NCBI RefSeq assembly: GCF_022581195.2
Contig: NC_061460.1
Coordinates: 10,017,501 to 10,081,500, forward strand
Origin: Helicoverpa zea
Lineage: Eukaryota > Arthropoda > Insecta > Lepidoptera > Noctuidae
Length of the DNA stretch: 64,000 bases
Direction: 5' to 3'
The notes beneath the pieces are model-generated. The model searched no databases. It was not told the DNA's origin and worked only from the letters and a program-made list of their open reading frames with translations. This document shows, piece after piece, positions 1 to 9,277 of this stretch (positions are counted from its first letter, which is position 1; each line of letters begins with the position of its first letter). The position numbers and the translations under genes are program-made.

Positions 1-218
1 AAGAACCACTGTTTTAGATTAAGACTTGCTGTATGAAATCTAGGCAATTATCTACATGGAATAATATAGGTTAAAATGCTTGGTGTTATATAAAATCCCT
101 GTTAGATGAATGAAGTTGTTGCAAATATATAATCTAAAGTACAGAATGTCGCGATTATTGGGGAGTTACGTTTACGGAGTTCAATTGGATATGGCAATGT
201 ATGTCGTCTATTTTACTT

Positions 219-365
219 AGGACCGATTTTTCAATCACCAGGTAACCTCTATCTGAAGAATATGTTTGATGTTTTGACAGCTTTTGTATAGAAAATATTT
301 CAAACCTCAATATTTATTCCTCAATCCTCAGATAGAAGTTAACTTGTTATTGAAAAGTCGGTCCT
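219..365. repeat. Short inverted-repeat element (MITE-like)
   Basis: The left arm (about 219-258, beginning AGGACCGATTTTTCAAT) pairs with the right arm (about 325-365, ending TTGAAAAGTCGGTCCTC). The arms are about 40 bp with a handful of mismatches, around an AT-rich centre of about 65 bp. There is no coding capacity. This is the build of a small non-autonomous DNA transposon; the family was not identified. Confidence 0.6.
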
Positions 366-725
366 CAAGTTATGTATTTATTTATTATATTCCAATATTT
401 ATATGTTTAACACAGACATAGACTAATATACTATGACACAGAGTTTATTAACTGACTATCTTAGTGTTTAACTTAATATATATTTTAAGAAGGTAGGCAT
501 TTTCGTTGTAGATATCTGAAATGCAACAAAAATGCATCCAGTGTATTAATAAGTTTGTATTAATGTTATAGTTGCTTTGTAGATAGGTAGGAACTTAAAT
601 ACTTTATTATTTATTAGGTACCGATAGATCAGGTTTTGAATTACAGTATCTCTGTCTTTACGGTTTTTATTACAGCGACTTGCAATAGTTACTCTAACTG
701 TTGTTTATTTTGGAAGATTCATGAT

Positions 726-795
726 CGGTTTCTGAGCACCAGTATCAGACGTTTATTTATTAATTTTTACGCCCAATAAAGTTGCTCAGAAACCG
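726..795. repeat. Perfect 13-bp inverted repeat, stem-loop
   Basis: CGGTTTCTGAGCA (726-738) is the exact reverse complement of TGCTCAGAAACCG (783-795), with a 44-bp AT-rich loop. It is either a small MITE or a structured element in a transcript 3' UTR. The loop contains an AATAAA. Confidence 0.6.
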
Positions 796-3124
796 GCTAA
801 CTATCTAAATATGTATTTGAAAGGATCGTTCTTATACGGACTTCTAGATTTTAAGGTAATTTTGTACATAATTATAATCAAACATGTGTAGTTAGAGTTT
901 GGTAATACGAGATGTCAATCACTGTTAGTCGTTAGGTGTCAATATGAGAATTGGACTTTTGTGTGAACCACTGAATGGAAAAACTGTGAATATTATAGCC
1001 CCTCTTGAATATACGAGTAAAACCAAAATGTACCTACTACAGAACCTACTGAATTACTTTCCATGCAAGGTCTCACTTGAGTAAAAATGCATTTTGTACC
1101 TAGGTACTATAGAACTTTGGACCTTCCACATGGCAAGATTTAGGTATCCATATTAATGGTCGAATGGTCAATGTTATTGTGTAAGTAGTGGCTACATGTT
1201 TGTATAAAACACATATACAACACAGGACCTATAACACAGATTGGCTGTCATGATCACCAGTCATGATCTCAAGAAAAAAGGACGATGGGCGTTTTGGTAC
1301 CCTGTCCAACAATGTTGATTCTAGTACCATTGCGTAGGTCTTGGCAAGCCAAAAAATGTTTACTATGACGACTAGTCCCAATTCCTTGTCCATTTCGCGT
1401 GACATCGTCTAATAGAATGTATAATGTTCATAAATCATCAACGTAGATGTAGTTCTTAAATCCAACTGTATTGAATAAAAACTGGTAAAGTAACAAAAAA
1501 ACAAGAATTTGGCCTTCTTAGAATGTTTGCCTGCCCACTGCTTTAAAAAAAGTCTGTGTGCAAACCTTTGCAGTTCACGCAGAATATAGCTTATGTATTT
1601 GATGAAAGTCTTTCAGTATTTACAATCAATTAATGTTTAATGATTATCGTGTTTTAATAACAGGTTTTTTTTTATTTCATATAATGTGTAGGTACATGGA
1701 AGCCAGTATGTTTAAAGATAGTATGTAACTAAAATGATTAGTTGTGTTTTCAGAAATGTTTTGAACTTTTGTCAAATCAGATGACGATTGTGTTTCCGTA
1801 GTATGACTCCATAGACTATTACAACCTTTAGATTATAATAGAGTGTATCTCAAACAATTTAAGATGTCTATTAACTGAGTTTAAAATTATTATACTGACG
1901 ACATATGCCTCTTAATGAATTTGCATATATGGATGACATACTTGTTTCCATGTCGATTTAATTTTTATCGTTACTCGGATCGGACAGCTAATTGAGGCAA
2001 GCCCCATAGTTTTTATTATTGTTCACGTAAATACCTTTCTAATGATATATCATACGTTACTGTTGGAGCGGGTACCAAATCCCATACAAAGTGCCCATTG
2101 TCCTTTGTGTCTGAGCTACCGTCTGTTCAGATCTACCTATCCTCCAATTAATCGATAATGGGGTCCCCTTCATCAATGACCGAAAATATTTTAGATATTA
2201 TGAGTATCAATATCCCAATCACTTTGTTAGATAGACTATACCTAGACACTTTTATATCACATACCTATGCACTACTGTACAATAAAAAGGATAGCAAAAG
2301 AGGTAATATGGTCACTCAAGCAGTCTTGTAATGTTACCAATAGAAAAATATCACCAAAAATATTTGAACTAGCCATACTTTCTTAGATATCGATTAATGC
2401 GTATTTACTTCAAATAGTTTAAATATTCTTATACAATATGAATAAATTGTATTACGATTATGAGGCTACAAAAATATTTTAAAGGTTTATTTTCGCATAT
2501 TGTGAATTGTTACGCGTACTCTGTGATATATAATGATCTGCTTGTATTATACTGTGTAAATGTTAATAAATGTATGTAACAAAACGTAATGTATTGATGA
2601 AGCCATATCTTATTAGAAATAAATGTACAAGCATCCGTTGAGTTTTTGTTTTTTTTACCAAACACTATTTTTTCAGGCACCTACTATTAGATAAAAGGAA
2701 TAACGTCGCTGCCTAATACAAAGTACCCACTGAGTAGTCACGGACACTCATCGCTATTATCAAATGTTAATTTTATGTAAATCAGCCAGTTTTAAATTCA
2801 ATTGAATCTCGCGGGTAACATACCTACGAGTTTTTTGTATAACAGTTCAGTGCGCTTGCGTCATCCGATAGGAGCATCTGAATTTCGGCGGATTATACTT
2901 ACATACACAAACACATTATAGGTTAACCTCAATGGAAGCGTGTGAATGTGTGAAGTTGATAATAGTCTAGTAATGTGAAATAAAATGACAGTCAGACATA
3001 TTGATAACGAGATAAGGCATGCTTCCCTACAATACTGCAATTTGTAGTGAGTTGCTAACTAATGTTTTTATCGTCTAATATCTTAGTTGTTATTTTGATA
3101 TCATAGGCGTCGCACGGCATCACA

Positions 3125-4156
3125 ATGTTTCGTTTACCAAAAACAATGCGCGCCGTCGGGCTCTATAAATATTTACCGATAACCGATGTCAACAGTCTAG
3201 TGGACGTGGAAGTGGCTTTACCGAGTGTTCAGAAATCTGATGTGCTAGTTGAAGTCAGGGCCACAGCCGCGAATCCGTTCGACACTAAACAACGAGCTGT
3301 TAAGTTAAATAAAGAAGCAACGCCTCGAATTCTGGGCTGGGATGGCTCCGGAATCGTAGTGTCTAAGGGGGATAACGCAAACTTATTCAATGTCGGTGAT
3401 GAGGTATTCTTCACTGGGGAAATAATGAGAAGTGGATCTAATGCACAATATGTAGCTGTTAATCAATATCTAGTAGGACAAAAACCAAAGAATTGGACGT
3501 TTGAACAAGCCGCCGCTATGCCGGTGACTACGCTTACTACATTCGAGGCTATATTTGATCGCTTGTTACTCTCAGAGAAGGATAAAGGCAAGACTTTTTG
3601 GGTCATCAACAGTGCTGGAGGAGTGGGGTCGGTCGCGACGCAAATTGGCAAGAATTTGGGGCTCAAAGTGATTGGAACTGCATCACGCCCGGAGACAGAA
3701 GCTTTTACTCGCAAGTATGGGGCAGACATAGTCCTTAACCACACTCAAGATCTGATACCACAGCTAGAAGCTAATGGTTTAGTTGACGGAGTCGACTTCA
3801 TTTTGGTGAATTATGACCCTGCGCCATACTGGGACAGTATAATCAAAGCTGTAAAGCCACAGGGGAAAATTTGTATGTTAGTGGAAAGCAGTGCTTCGGT
3901 AGATATATCAGCATTGAAAGATAAGAGCTTGACACTGGTGTACGAAAGGATGTTCACAAGAGTTAATTACAACACTGAAGATAGAAGCAGACAGTATGAT
4001 ATTTTCAAAAATGTATCCAAGTGGATGGAAGAAGGAAAGCTGAAATGCAATATGACCAAAACTTTGAGTCCAATCAACGCTGCAAATTTACGAGAGGCTC
4101 ACAAATTGATCGAAGATAAAAAAATATTTGGAAAGCTTGTCTTGTCAGGATTTTAG
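3125..4156 (+). CDS. Zinc-free medium-chain dehydrogenase / quinone oxidoreductase-like protein, copy 1
   Basis: This is a 343-residue enzyme of the medium-chain dehydrogenase/reductase superfamily, the group that reduces quinones, enones or aldehydes with NAD(P)H; the substrate is unknown. The N-terminal GroES-like domain covers about residues 1-130 and the Rossmann fold about 130-300. The nucleotide-binding AGGVGS turn follows INS, and the C-terminal end has the usual GKLVLSG. The GHE zinc motif of true alcohol dehydrogenases is replaced by GWD, and the Cys/His zinc ligands are not evident, so it is probably zinc-independent. The closest general resemblance is to bacterial zinc-binding-dehydrogenase-family proteins. 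There is no intron in the coding part. The start is chosen because copies 2 and 3 give the same length from the matching Met, and an in-frame TAG lies seven codons upstream. A splice acceptor at 3085-3086 suggests a 5' UTR exon further left. It is first of three tandem copies. Confidence 0.95.
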   Translation: MFRLPKTMRAVGLYKYLPITDVNSLVDVEVALPSVQKSDVLVEVRATAANPFDTKQRAVKLNKEATPRILGWDGSGIVVSKGDNANLFNVGDEVFFTGEIMRSGSNAQYVAVNQYLVGQKPKNWTFEQAAAMPVTTLTTFEAIFDRLLLSEKDKGKTFWVINSAGGVGSVATQIGKNLGLKVIGTASRPETEAFTRKYGADIVLNHTQDLIPQLEANGLVDGVDFILVNYDPAPYWDSIIKAVKPQGKICMLVESSASVDISALKDKSLTLVYERMFTRVNYNTEDRSRQYDIFKNVSKWMEEGKLKCNMTKTLSPINAANLREAHKLIEDKKIFGKLVLSGF

Positions 4157-4184
4157 TATTATGTACCTTAGGATATTAAAGATA

Positions 4185-4198
4185 AATAAAATAAATAA
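4185..4198 (+). terminator. Polyadenylation signals of dehydrogenase copy 1
   Basis: Overlapping AATAAA hexamers begin about 29 nt after the TAG stop of copy 1. Copies 2 and 3 have no equally close canonical signal. Confidence 0.6.
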
Positions 4199-5570
4199 AT
4201 CTCAATTCACACGTTGTTTCTTATTTTGACTAATTATTTTCTCTAGTCTCTAATTTCAACTTTAACTTTTTAAAGATTAAGATTTTACCAACCTACTTAC
4301 TGTATTTTTAGGGAAGAATGAAGAATATTTTTGTAGTGCAGTGGTTCCTACGTGAGAAGTAAACCTATTTCGTAAACACAGGATTAATAATCAAGCAAGA
4401 AGGTTTTATAGTAGCTGTGGATAGCCTAGCTGTCAGCTTTAAGTCAGAAAAAAACCGGTCGAGTCACGATGTTTATTTTCTTAATAAACCTGTCTCAAGG
4501 ACGATATTTTAGTTAATAATTTTACTAGGTAGGTATTTGTTTAAGCAAAAGTGCAATGTAACCCTGATAATAATTTGGTAAATGTTATCACTTGTGTTAA
4601 TAATGCTCTACGCCGTATCTGCCTAACCTGGCATATATAAAATAGATAAGAACTTTTTTGGAGTTCCGTAATCAAATAAAAAATCTTTCGGCTAAGATCA
4701 GACACCAAAATAAGGCTTCTCAAGATTAGTCTTAATGAGACAGTTGCAGTAGTTAAATTATATTTAGATTCAACATGTAGCTATCGATACGTTTTCTCTG
4801 TAAGGTAGATGTACTTGAATGATGAGATGTTATGTAGATACTGGTATTACGTACGGAACCACTATCCCACATGAGGACACTGGCGCTTGATCGACTCATT
4901 CCAGCAAAGGTCATTGTCAAATATGGCAGCGAGTTACAGCAGATAAAGCTGAGCACACACCACATTACGAGTAAACTCAAAACAAGACTGAATATGGTCA
5001 ATTTTCTCGTAATTTCTGACTTTTATGAGACTTTCCAAGTACTTGGGATTTTAAGGTACCATAAATAAGAACGATAAATTAAATTAACAAATAGGTAACA
5101 GAAAAGGCGAGATAATCATCACGGATTACTTAATCTTACCTAATTAATCATTATGACAAAAATAATGTGATTAAAATGTTGTTTTCTAAATTCATAGTCA
5201 TGACAACATCGCATAATTAAATGAGATAAAGGTGCGAGCATTAGGTCCCCATCGAATGAGAAAAGCAGCTTGAGTTATTAATAGTTTTGCCGATTGCGCC
5301 ACAGTTTTTTACGATATCTTTAGTCTGGTTAGCCTGTACTGTTTAGGCGGAATGCCGGGCACACAGCGATCCGTGTAGGCTACGCCTTACTGATTAATGC
5401 AAAAATGTATAGTCATGTGGCGTTTGAGTGTGTATGTTTACGCGTGTTGCGAGCGTACGCGCCGGTATCGTGAACCCATAACACTGTGACGACGTTCTGA
5501 TAATTGTTATGAAATAACAGTCGGACTCTACACACACACATTATCAACGTTATAATTTTGCTCAATCAGC
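4199..5570. other. Intergenic spacer between dehydrogenase copies 1 and 2
   Basis: AT-rich sequence with no supported exon. Short open frames on both strands lack codon bias or recognisable domains. The end of the spacer must contain the promoter or 5' UTR exon of copy 2, but no exon border could be fixed. Confidence 0.5.
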
Positions 5571-5583
5571 GGCTTTAAATAGA

Positions 5584-5589
5584 TATAAA
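5584..5589 (+). promoter_or_regulatory. Possible TATA box of dehydrogenase copy 2
   Basis: TATAAA with an initiator-like TCACTT about 30 bp downstream (A at 5614). If used, transcription would start after the upstream ATG at 5602, leaving the conserved Met at 5671 as the first start. It competes with the view that 5625-5626 is a splice acceptor of a 5' UTR intron. Confidence 0.3.
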
Positions 5590-5670
5590 AGTAGTAAACC
5601 CATGAACGTTATCACTTACATCTCAGTTATTATTCTGGTTGCAAGCACTACACACGCTTCGCAAGACAAA

Positions 5671-6702
5671 ATGTTTCGTTTACCAAAAACAATGCGCGCT
5701 GTCGGGCTCTATAAATATTTGCCGATAACCGATGTCAACAGTCTAGTGGACGTGGAAGTGGCTTTACCGAGTGTTCAGAAATCCGATGTGCTAGTTGAAG
5801 TCAAGGCTACGGCAGTCAATCCTATTGACACTAAAATACGTTCTCCGAAACCAGATATTGAAGCATCACCTCGTATTTTGGGATGGGACGGCGCGGGAGT
5901 GGTGGTCTCGAAGGGAGAAAACGCTAATTTATTCAACGTTGGTGACGAAGTCTTTTTCACCGGTGACGTGAGGAGAAATGGATCCAACGCCCAATACATG
6001 GCTGTTGATCAATATATAGTGGGAAGAAAACCTAAGAACTGGACATTTGAACAAGCTGCTGCTATGCCACTCACATCACTTACTGCTTTCGAATCAATTT
6101 TAGATCGTTTGCAGCTCTCAGAGAAGGATAAAGGCAAGTCTCTTCTGATCATCAACAGCGCCGGGGGAGTGGGATCAGTTGCGACGCAGGTCGGTAAGAA
6201 CTTGGGACTGAAAGTGATTGGAACTGCGTCGAGACCCGAGACACAAGCATTTACACGTGAATTTGGGGCAGACGTTGTTCTTAACCATACTCAAGATCTG
6301 GTACCACAGCTAGAAGCTAATGGCTTGGGTGCTGGAGTCGACTTCATCTTAGTTAACTACGATCCTGTGCCATATTGGGATACACTGATGAAAGTTATCA
6401 AACCTCAGGGTAGAATTTGTTTGATTGTTGACAGCAGTGCACCAGTAGACATTAGAACACTGAAAGACAAAAGTCTGACGTTGGTATCAGAAATGATGTT
6501 CACGAGAGTGAAGTATGATACTGAAGATAAAGTAAGGCAGTATGAAATATTTAAGAATGTGTCGAAGTGGATGGAAGAGGGAAAGCTGAAATGCACCCTG
6601 ACGAATACGATGGGACCAATCAACGCTGCCAACTTAAAAGAAGCTCACAAATTAATAGAAAGCAAAAAAATGATTGGAAAACTAGTGTTATCAGGATTTT
6701 AA
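5671..6702 (+). CDS. Zinc-free medium-chain dehydrogenase / quinone oxidoreductase-like protein, copy 2
   Basis: This is a 343-residue paralogue of copy 1 with the same domain order: GroES-like domain, Rossmann fold with AGGVGS, and C-terminal GKLVLSG; GWD replaces the GHE zinc motif. The first 134 bp of coding DNA are almost identical to copy 1 (five differences by eye), while the middle is closer to copy 3. An in-frame ATG at 5602 would add 23 residues with a signal-peptide-like hydrophobic core. I prefer the start at 5671: it matches the other copies in length, and the upstream segment aligns with non-coding DNA at copies 1 and 3, where a splice acceptor (here 5625-5626) sits at the same place. 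If 5602 is real, the protein would be secreted, which would be odd for an NAD(P)H enzyme. No canonical polyadenylation signal lies close behind the stop. Confidence 0.93.
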   Translation: MFRLPKTMRAVGLYKYLPITDVNSLVDVEVALPSVQKSDVLVEVKATAVNPIDTKIRSPKPDIEASPRILGWDGAGVVVSKGENANLFNVGDEVFFTGDVRRNGSNAQYMAVDQYIVGRKPKNWTFEQAAAMPLTSLTAFESILDRLQLSEKDKGKSLLIINSAGGVGSVATQVGKNLGLKVIGTASRPETQAFTREFGADVVLNHTQDLVPQLEANGLGAGVDFILVNYDPVPYWDTLMKVIKPQGRICLIVDSSAPVDIRTLKDKSLTLVSEMMFTRVKYDTEDKVRQYEIFKNVSKWMEEGKLKCTLTNTMGPINAANLKEAHKLIESKKMIGKLVLSGF

Positions 6703-7470
6703 CTAGGTATTAAGTTTCAGATCTCAAAAAAAAATCTCTTAATCCAACCGTTATTATTTTATTATTGGTTGTTAAGTATATTTACCACTTAGTTAAATGG
6801 AAAACCATGGCATAAATCATGGTCATTGTTTACTTTGTTACTGACATTCTGTCTGTCTGACAGACAAAATAGACACAGGTGAATTTTAATTGACCGTCTG
6901 TCGTCTGACCTTTATAATGAACCCCATTCTTACGACAAACTTGATATATTTACGATAGACTGTTCTTCGTAACTAAAAATAGTAATGTATTTTTCGAAAT
7001 AACATCAATTATTTCGTAACACTCAGTATTGTTTTTAGATATTTAACACCATTCTAGGTAAAGTATAGCAAAAATTAAAAAATATTGCATTTATCACTTA
7101 ACTTATCCTATAATGTACGATGGATTAATATTGCTTGCGCTTTTATCGTTGCATTTTTGCAATTCATCTATCTATCACTTATCTATGTGGAACAAATATT
7201 CTACCATGTAATAAGATTGATAAAATAACATAACATTATTATTAGGTAAAATCAAACGCAAATCAAGGACACTTTTCTAGGTTAAATTATATCCACAGGA
7301 AGGTTATTCAATATGTAATACACATTATGTAAGTATGAGTGAACCAGCACTTCACTCAAGAGCCATTTGCATTCCGATAAGATTCCATACTTTAGGTACC
7401 TAAAGAGAGATAAACATTTTGGCGTCGTCATTGTGCACTGATAACAACCGGTATAACCTCTTATTTCTAC
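6703..7470. other. Intergenic spacer between dehydrogenase copies 2 and 3
   Basis: AT-rich with no exon recognised. It contains a short run of near-palindromic GTCTGTCTGACAGAC sequence at about 6850-6865. The promoter and any 5' UTR exon of copy 3 should lie here but were not resolved. Confidence 0.45.
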
Positions 7471-7524
7471 GTTTCAGTAATATTCTTTCCTTCACTCTCC
7501 GAATACGTGTATGCAGCGACTAAA

Positions 7525-8556
7525 ATGGTTAGTCTACCAAAATCAATGAAAGCTGTTGGACTGTACAAATATTTGCCCATAGAAGATGAAGAAAGTCTTC
7601 TGGACGTAGAAGTGAATTTGCCAAGTGTTAACGAATCGGACGTGCTAATTGAAGTTAAAGCAACTGCTGTGAATCCTATTGATGCCAAACAACGCGCTCC
7701 TAAATCTAATATAGAAGCTACTCCTCGTATCTTGGGATGGGACGGCGCGGGAATTATAGTATCGAAAGGGGAGCAAGTCAGTTTATTCAATGTCGGCGAA
7801 GAAGTATTTTTCACCGGCGACTTGAGGAGAAGTGGTACGAATGCACAATACATAGCCGTTGACCAGTTTCTAGTGGGTAAGAAACCTAAGAACTGGACTT
7901 TTGAACAAGCTGCCGCTATGGCACTGACTTCGCTCACTACATTCGAATCTATTTATGATCGCTTGCTACTCTCAGAGAAGGATAAAGGCAAATCTCTTCT
8001 GATCATCAACAGCGCTGGCGGAGTGGGATCGGTAGCCACACAGGTCGGTAAAAACTTGGGCCTAAAAGTTATTGGTACTGCATCACGTCCTGAAACACAA
8101 GCTTTTACTCAAGAATATGGAGCAGACATAGTTCTCAACCACGCTGAAGATTTAATACCACAACTAGAAGCTAATGGTTTCGGCGAAGGTGTGGACTTTA
8201 TCTTAGTAAACTACGATCCTGCCCCGTATTGGGATACACTGATGAAAGCTATCAAACCTCAGGGTAGAATATGTTTGATTGTTGATAGCAGTGCACCGGT
8301 AGATATTAGACCATTGAAAGACAAAAGTGTAACTTTGGTATCAGAAATGATGGCGACTAGGATTAAGTATAATACCGTGGATAGGATCAGGCATCATGAA
8401 CTGATGAATGAGATATCTAAGTGGATGGAGGAAGGGAAGTTAAAATGTACCCTGAAGAAGACCATGAGCCCCATTAATGCTGCCAACTTACGAGAGGCTC
8501 ATAAACTACTCGAGGAAAAACGTTTGATTGGAAAACTTGTGCTTTCTGGATTCTAG
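7525..8556 (+). CDS. Zinc-free medium-chain dehydrogenase / quinone oxidoreductase-like protein, copy 3
   Basis: This is the third tandem copy, again 343 residues from the conserved Met, which has a good AAAATGG start context. It has a GroES-like domain, a Rossmann domain with AGGVGS, and C-terminal GKLVLSG. GWD stands in place of the GHE zinc motif, so catalytic zinc is probably absent. The frame is open for about 110 bp upstream but has no ATG there. A strong acceptor (pyrimidine tract then CAG, 7475-7477) lies 47 nt before the start, at the same place as in copies 1 and 2, so a 5' UTR intron is likely. Its sequence is closest to copy 2 over the Rossmann domain. The tandem, same-strand, single-exon layout indicates local duplication; substrate and tissue of use cannot be read from sequence. 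Confidence 0.95.
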   Translation: MVSLPKSMKAVGLYKYLPIEDEESLLDVEVNLPSVNESDVLIEVKATAVNPIDAKQRAPKSNIEATPRILGWDGAGIIVSKGEQVSLFNVGEEVFFTGDLRRSGTNAQYIAVDQFLVGKKPKNWTFEQAAAMALTSLTTFESIYDRLLLSEKDKGKSLLIINSAGGVGSVATQVGKNLGLKVIGTASRPETQAFTQEYGADIVLNHAEDLIPQLEANGFGEGVDFILVNYDPAPYWDTLMKAIKPQGRICLIVDSSAPVDIRPLKDKSVTLVSEMMATRIKYNTVDRIRHHELMNEISKWMEEGKLKCTLKKTMSPINAANLREAHKLLEEKRLIGKLVLSGF

Positions 8557-8970
8557 TCGAAATTGGCACCAAAATTATATTTTAAGTTTTTGAATTCCAA
8601 GTTTTGGTTTTACTCAATTTCTTCAATTTTTATTCTACATTCCTATAGTTTTCCTTAATAGAACCGGTCAAAAATACCTACTGTAGATACTATACGAAAT
8701 CAGTTTTCTTAATGTTTTTCTTATATTTTCTTGCACAGATATATATATTGCCATAACCACAAATATTGAGTCGTTATGCGTTGCGCAACAGAGAATAGTG
8801 ACTCTTGTCTGGACATAGGTAGGTACACTATCAAGATATGGGCCCAGTGTTTTTTATTGATCTTTACTAGATGATTCAGAGAGAGTTCAGAGTTTTAAAA
8901 TGTCCCGAGAAAACCACTTCTCGCTCCTGAATAAAAATAAGCCATTTCACTGTAAGCGATCCTGAAACAT

Positions 8971-9164
8971 TAAGGGGTCTACACACCAAAGCCGCTGACC
9001 CGGCGGCACAGCCCGGCGGCACGACAGCCGCGGCATGTGGTGTTCTAGTAATTGTCAAATACTCTATGAAAGCCGGCGGCATGTATTGTACAAAATACGG
9101 CCGGCGGGTTGGGCCGCCGGGCTGTGCCGCCGGCATCAGCGGCTTTGGTGTGTAGACACCTTTA
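8971..9164. mobile_element. GC-rich palindromic MITE with ~50-bp terminal inverted repeats
   Basis: The left arm 8971-9020 (GTCTACACACCAAAGCCGCT then GC-rich) is nearly the exact reverse complement of the right arm 9115-9164. The centre holds further GCCGGCGG palindromes. It is flanked by TA on both sides, as for TA-targeting DNA transposons. It lies just downstream of the NUDCD3 stop on the minus strand and may be part of that 3' UTR. Confidence 0.8.
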
Positions 9165-9277
9165 GGTTTTATCTACTAACTAATTACGAACCTACACTGA
9201 AGCAAAGCCTACCATTGCATTACATAGATAAAAAATAAAATCAGCATATAAAATGAGAAATAAAATTTAATGAAATA

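Larger units (their letters stand above)
1..2640. other. Gene-free left flank, possibly 3' UTR of an upstream plus-strand gene
   Basis: No open frame of note and no recognisable exon is present. Two AATAAA signals on the plus strand (2565-2570 and 2618-2623) are followed by a T/GT-rich stretch near 2640-2655. That is the usual arrangement of a polyadenylation site, so the AT-rich sequence before it may be a long 3' UTR of a gene whose coding part lies left of the window. This is inference; intergenic DNA is equally possible. Two small inverted-repeat elements lie inside it (219-365 and 726-795). Confidence 0.35.

Noticed and set aside
8876..9136. 86-codon minus-strand frame near the NUDCD3 3' end
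   Set aside because: Runs through the palindromic MITE at 8971-9164; Pro/Gly/Ala content comes from the GC-rich arms.
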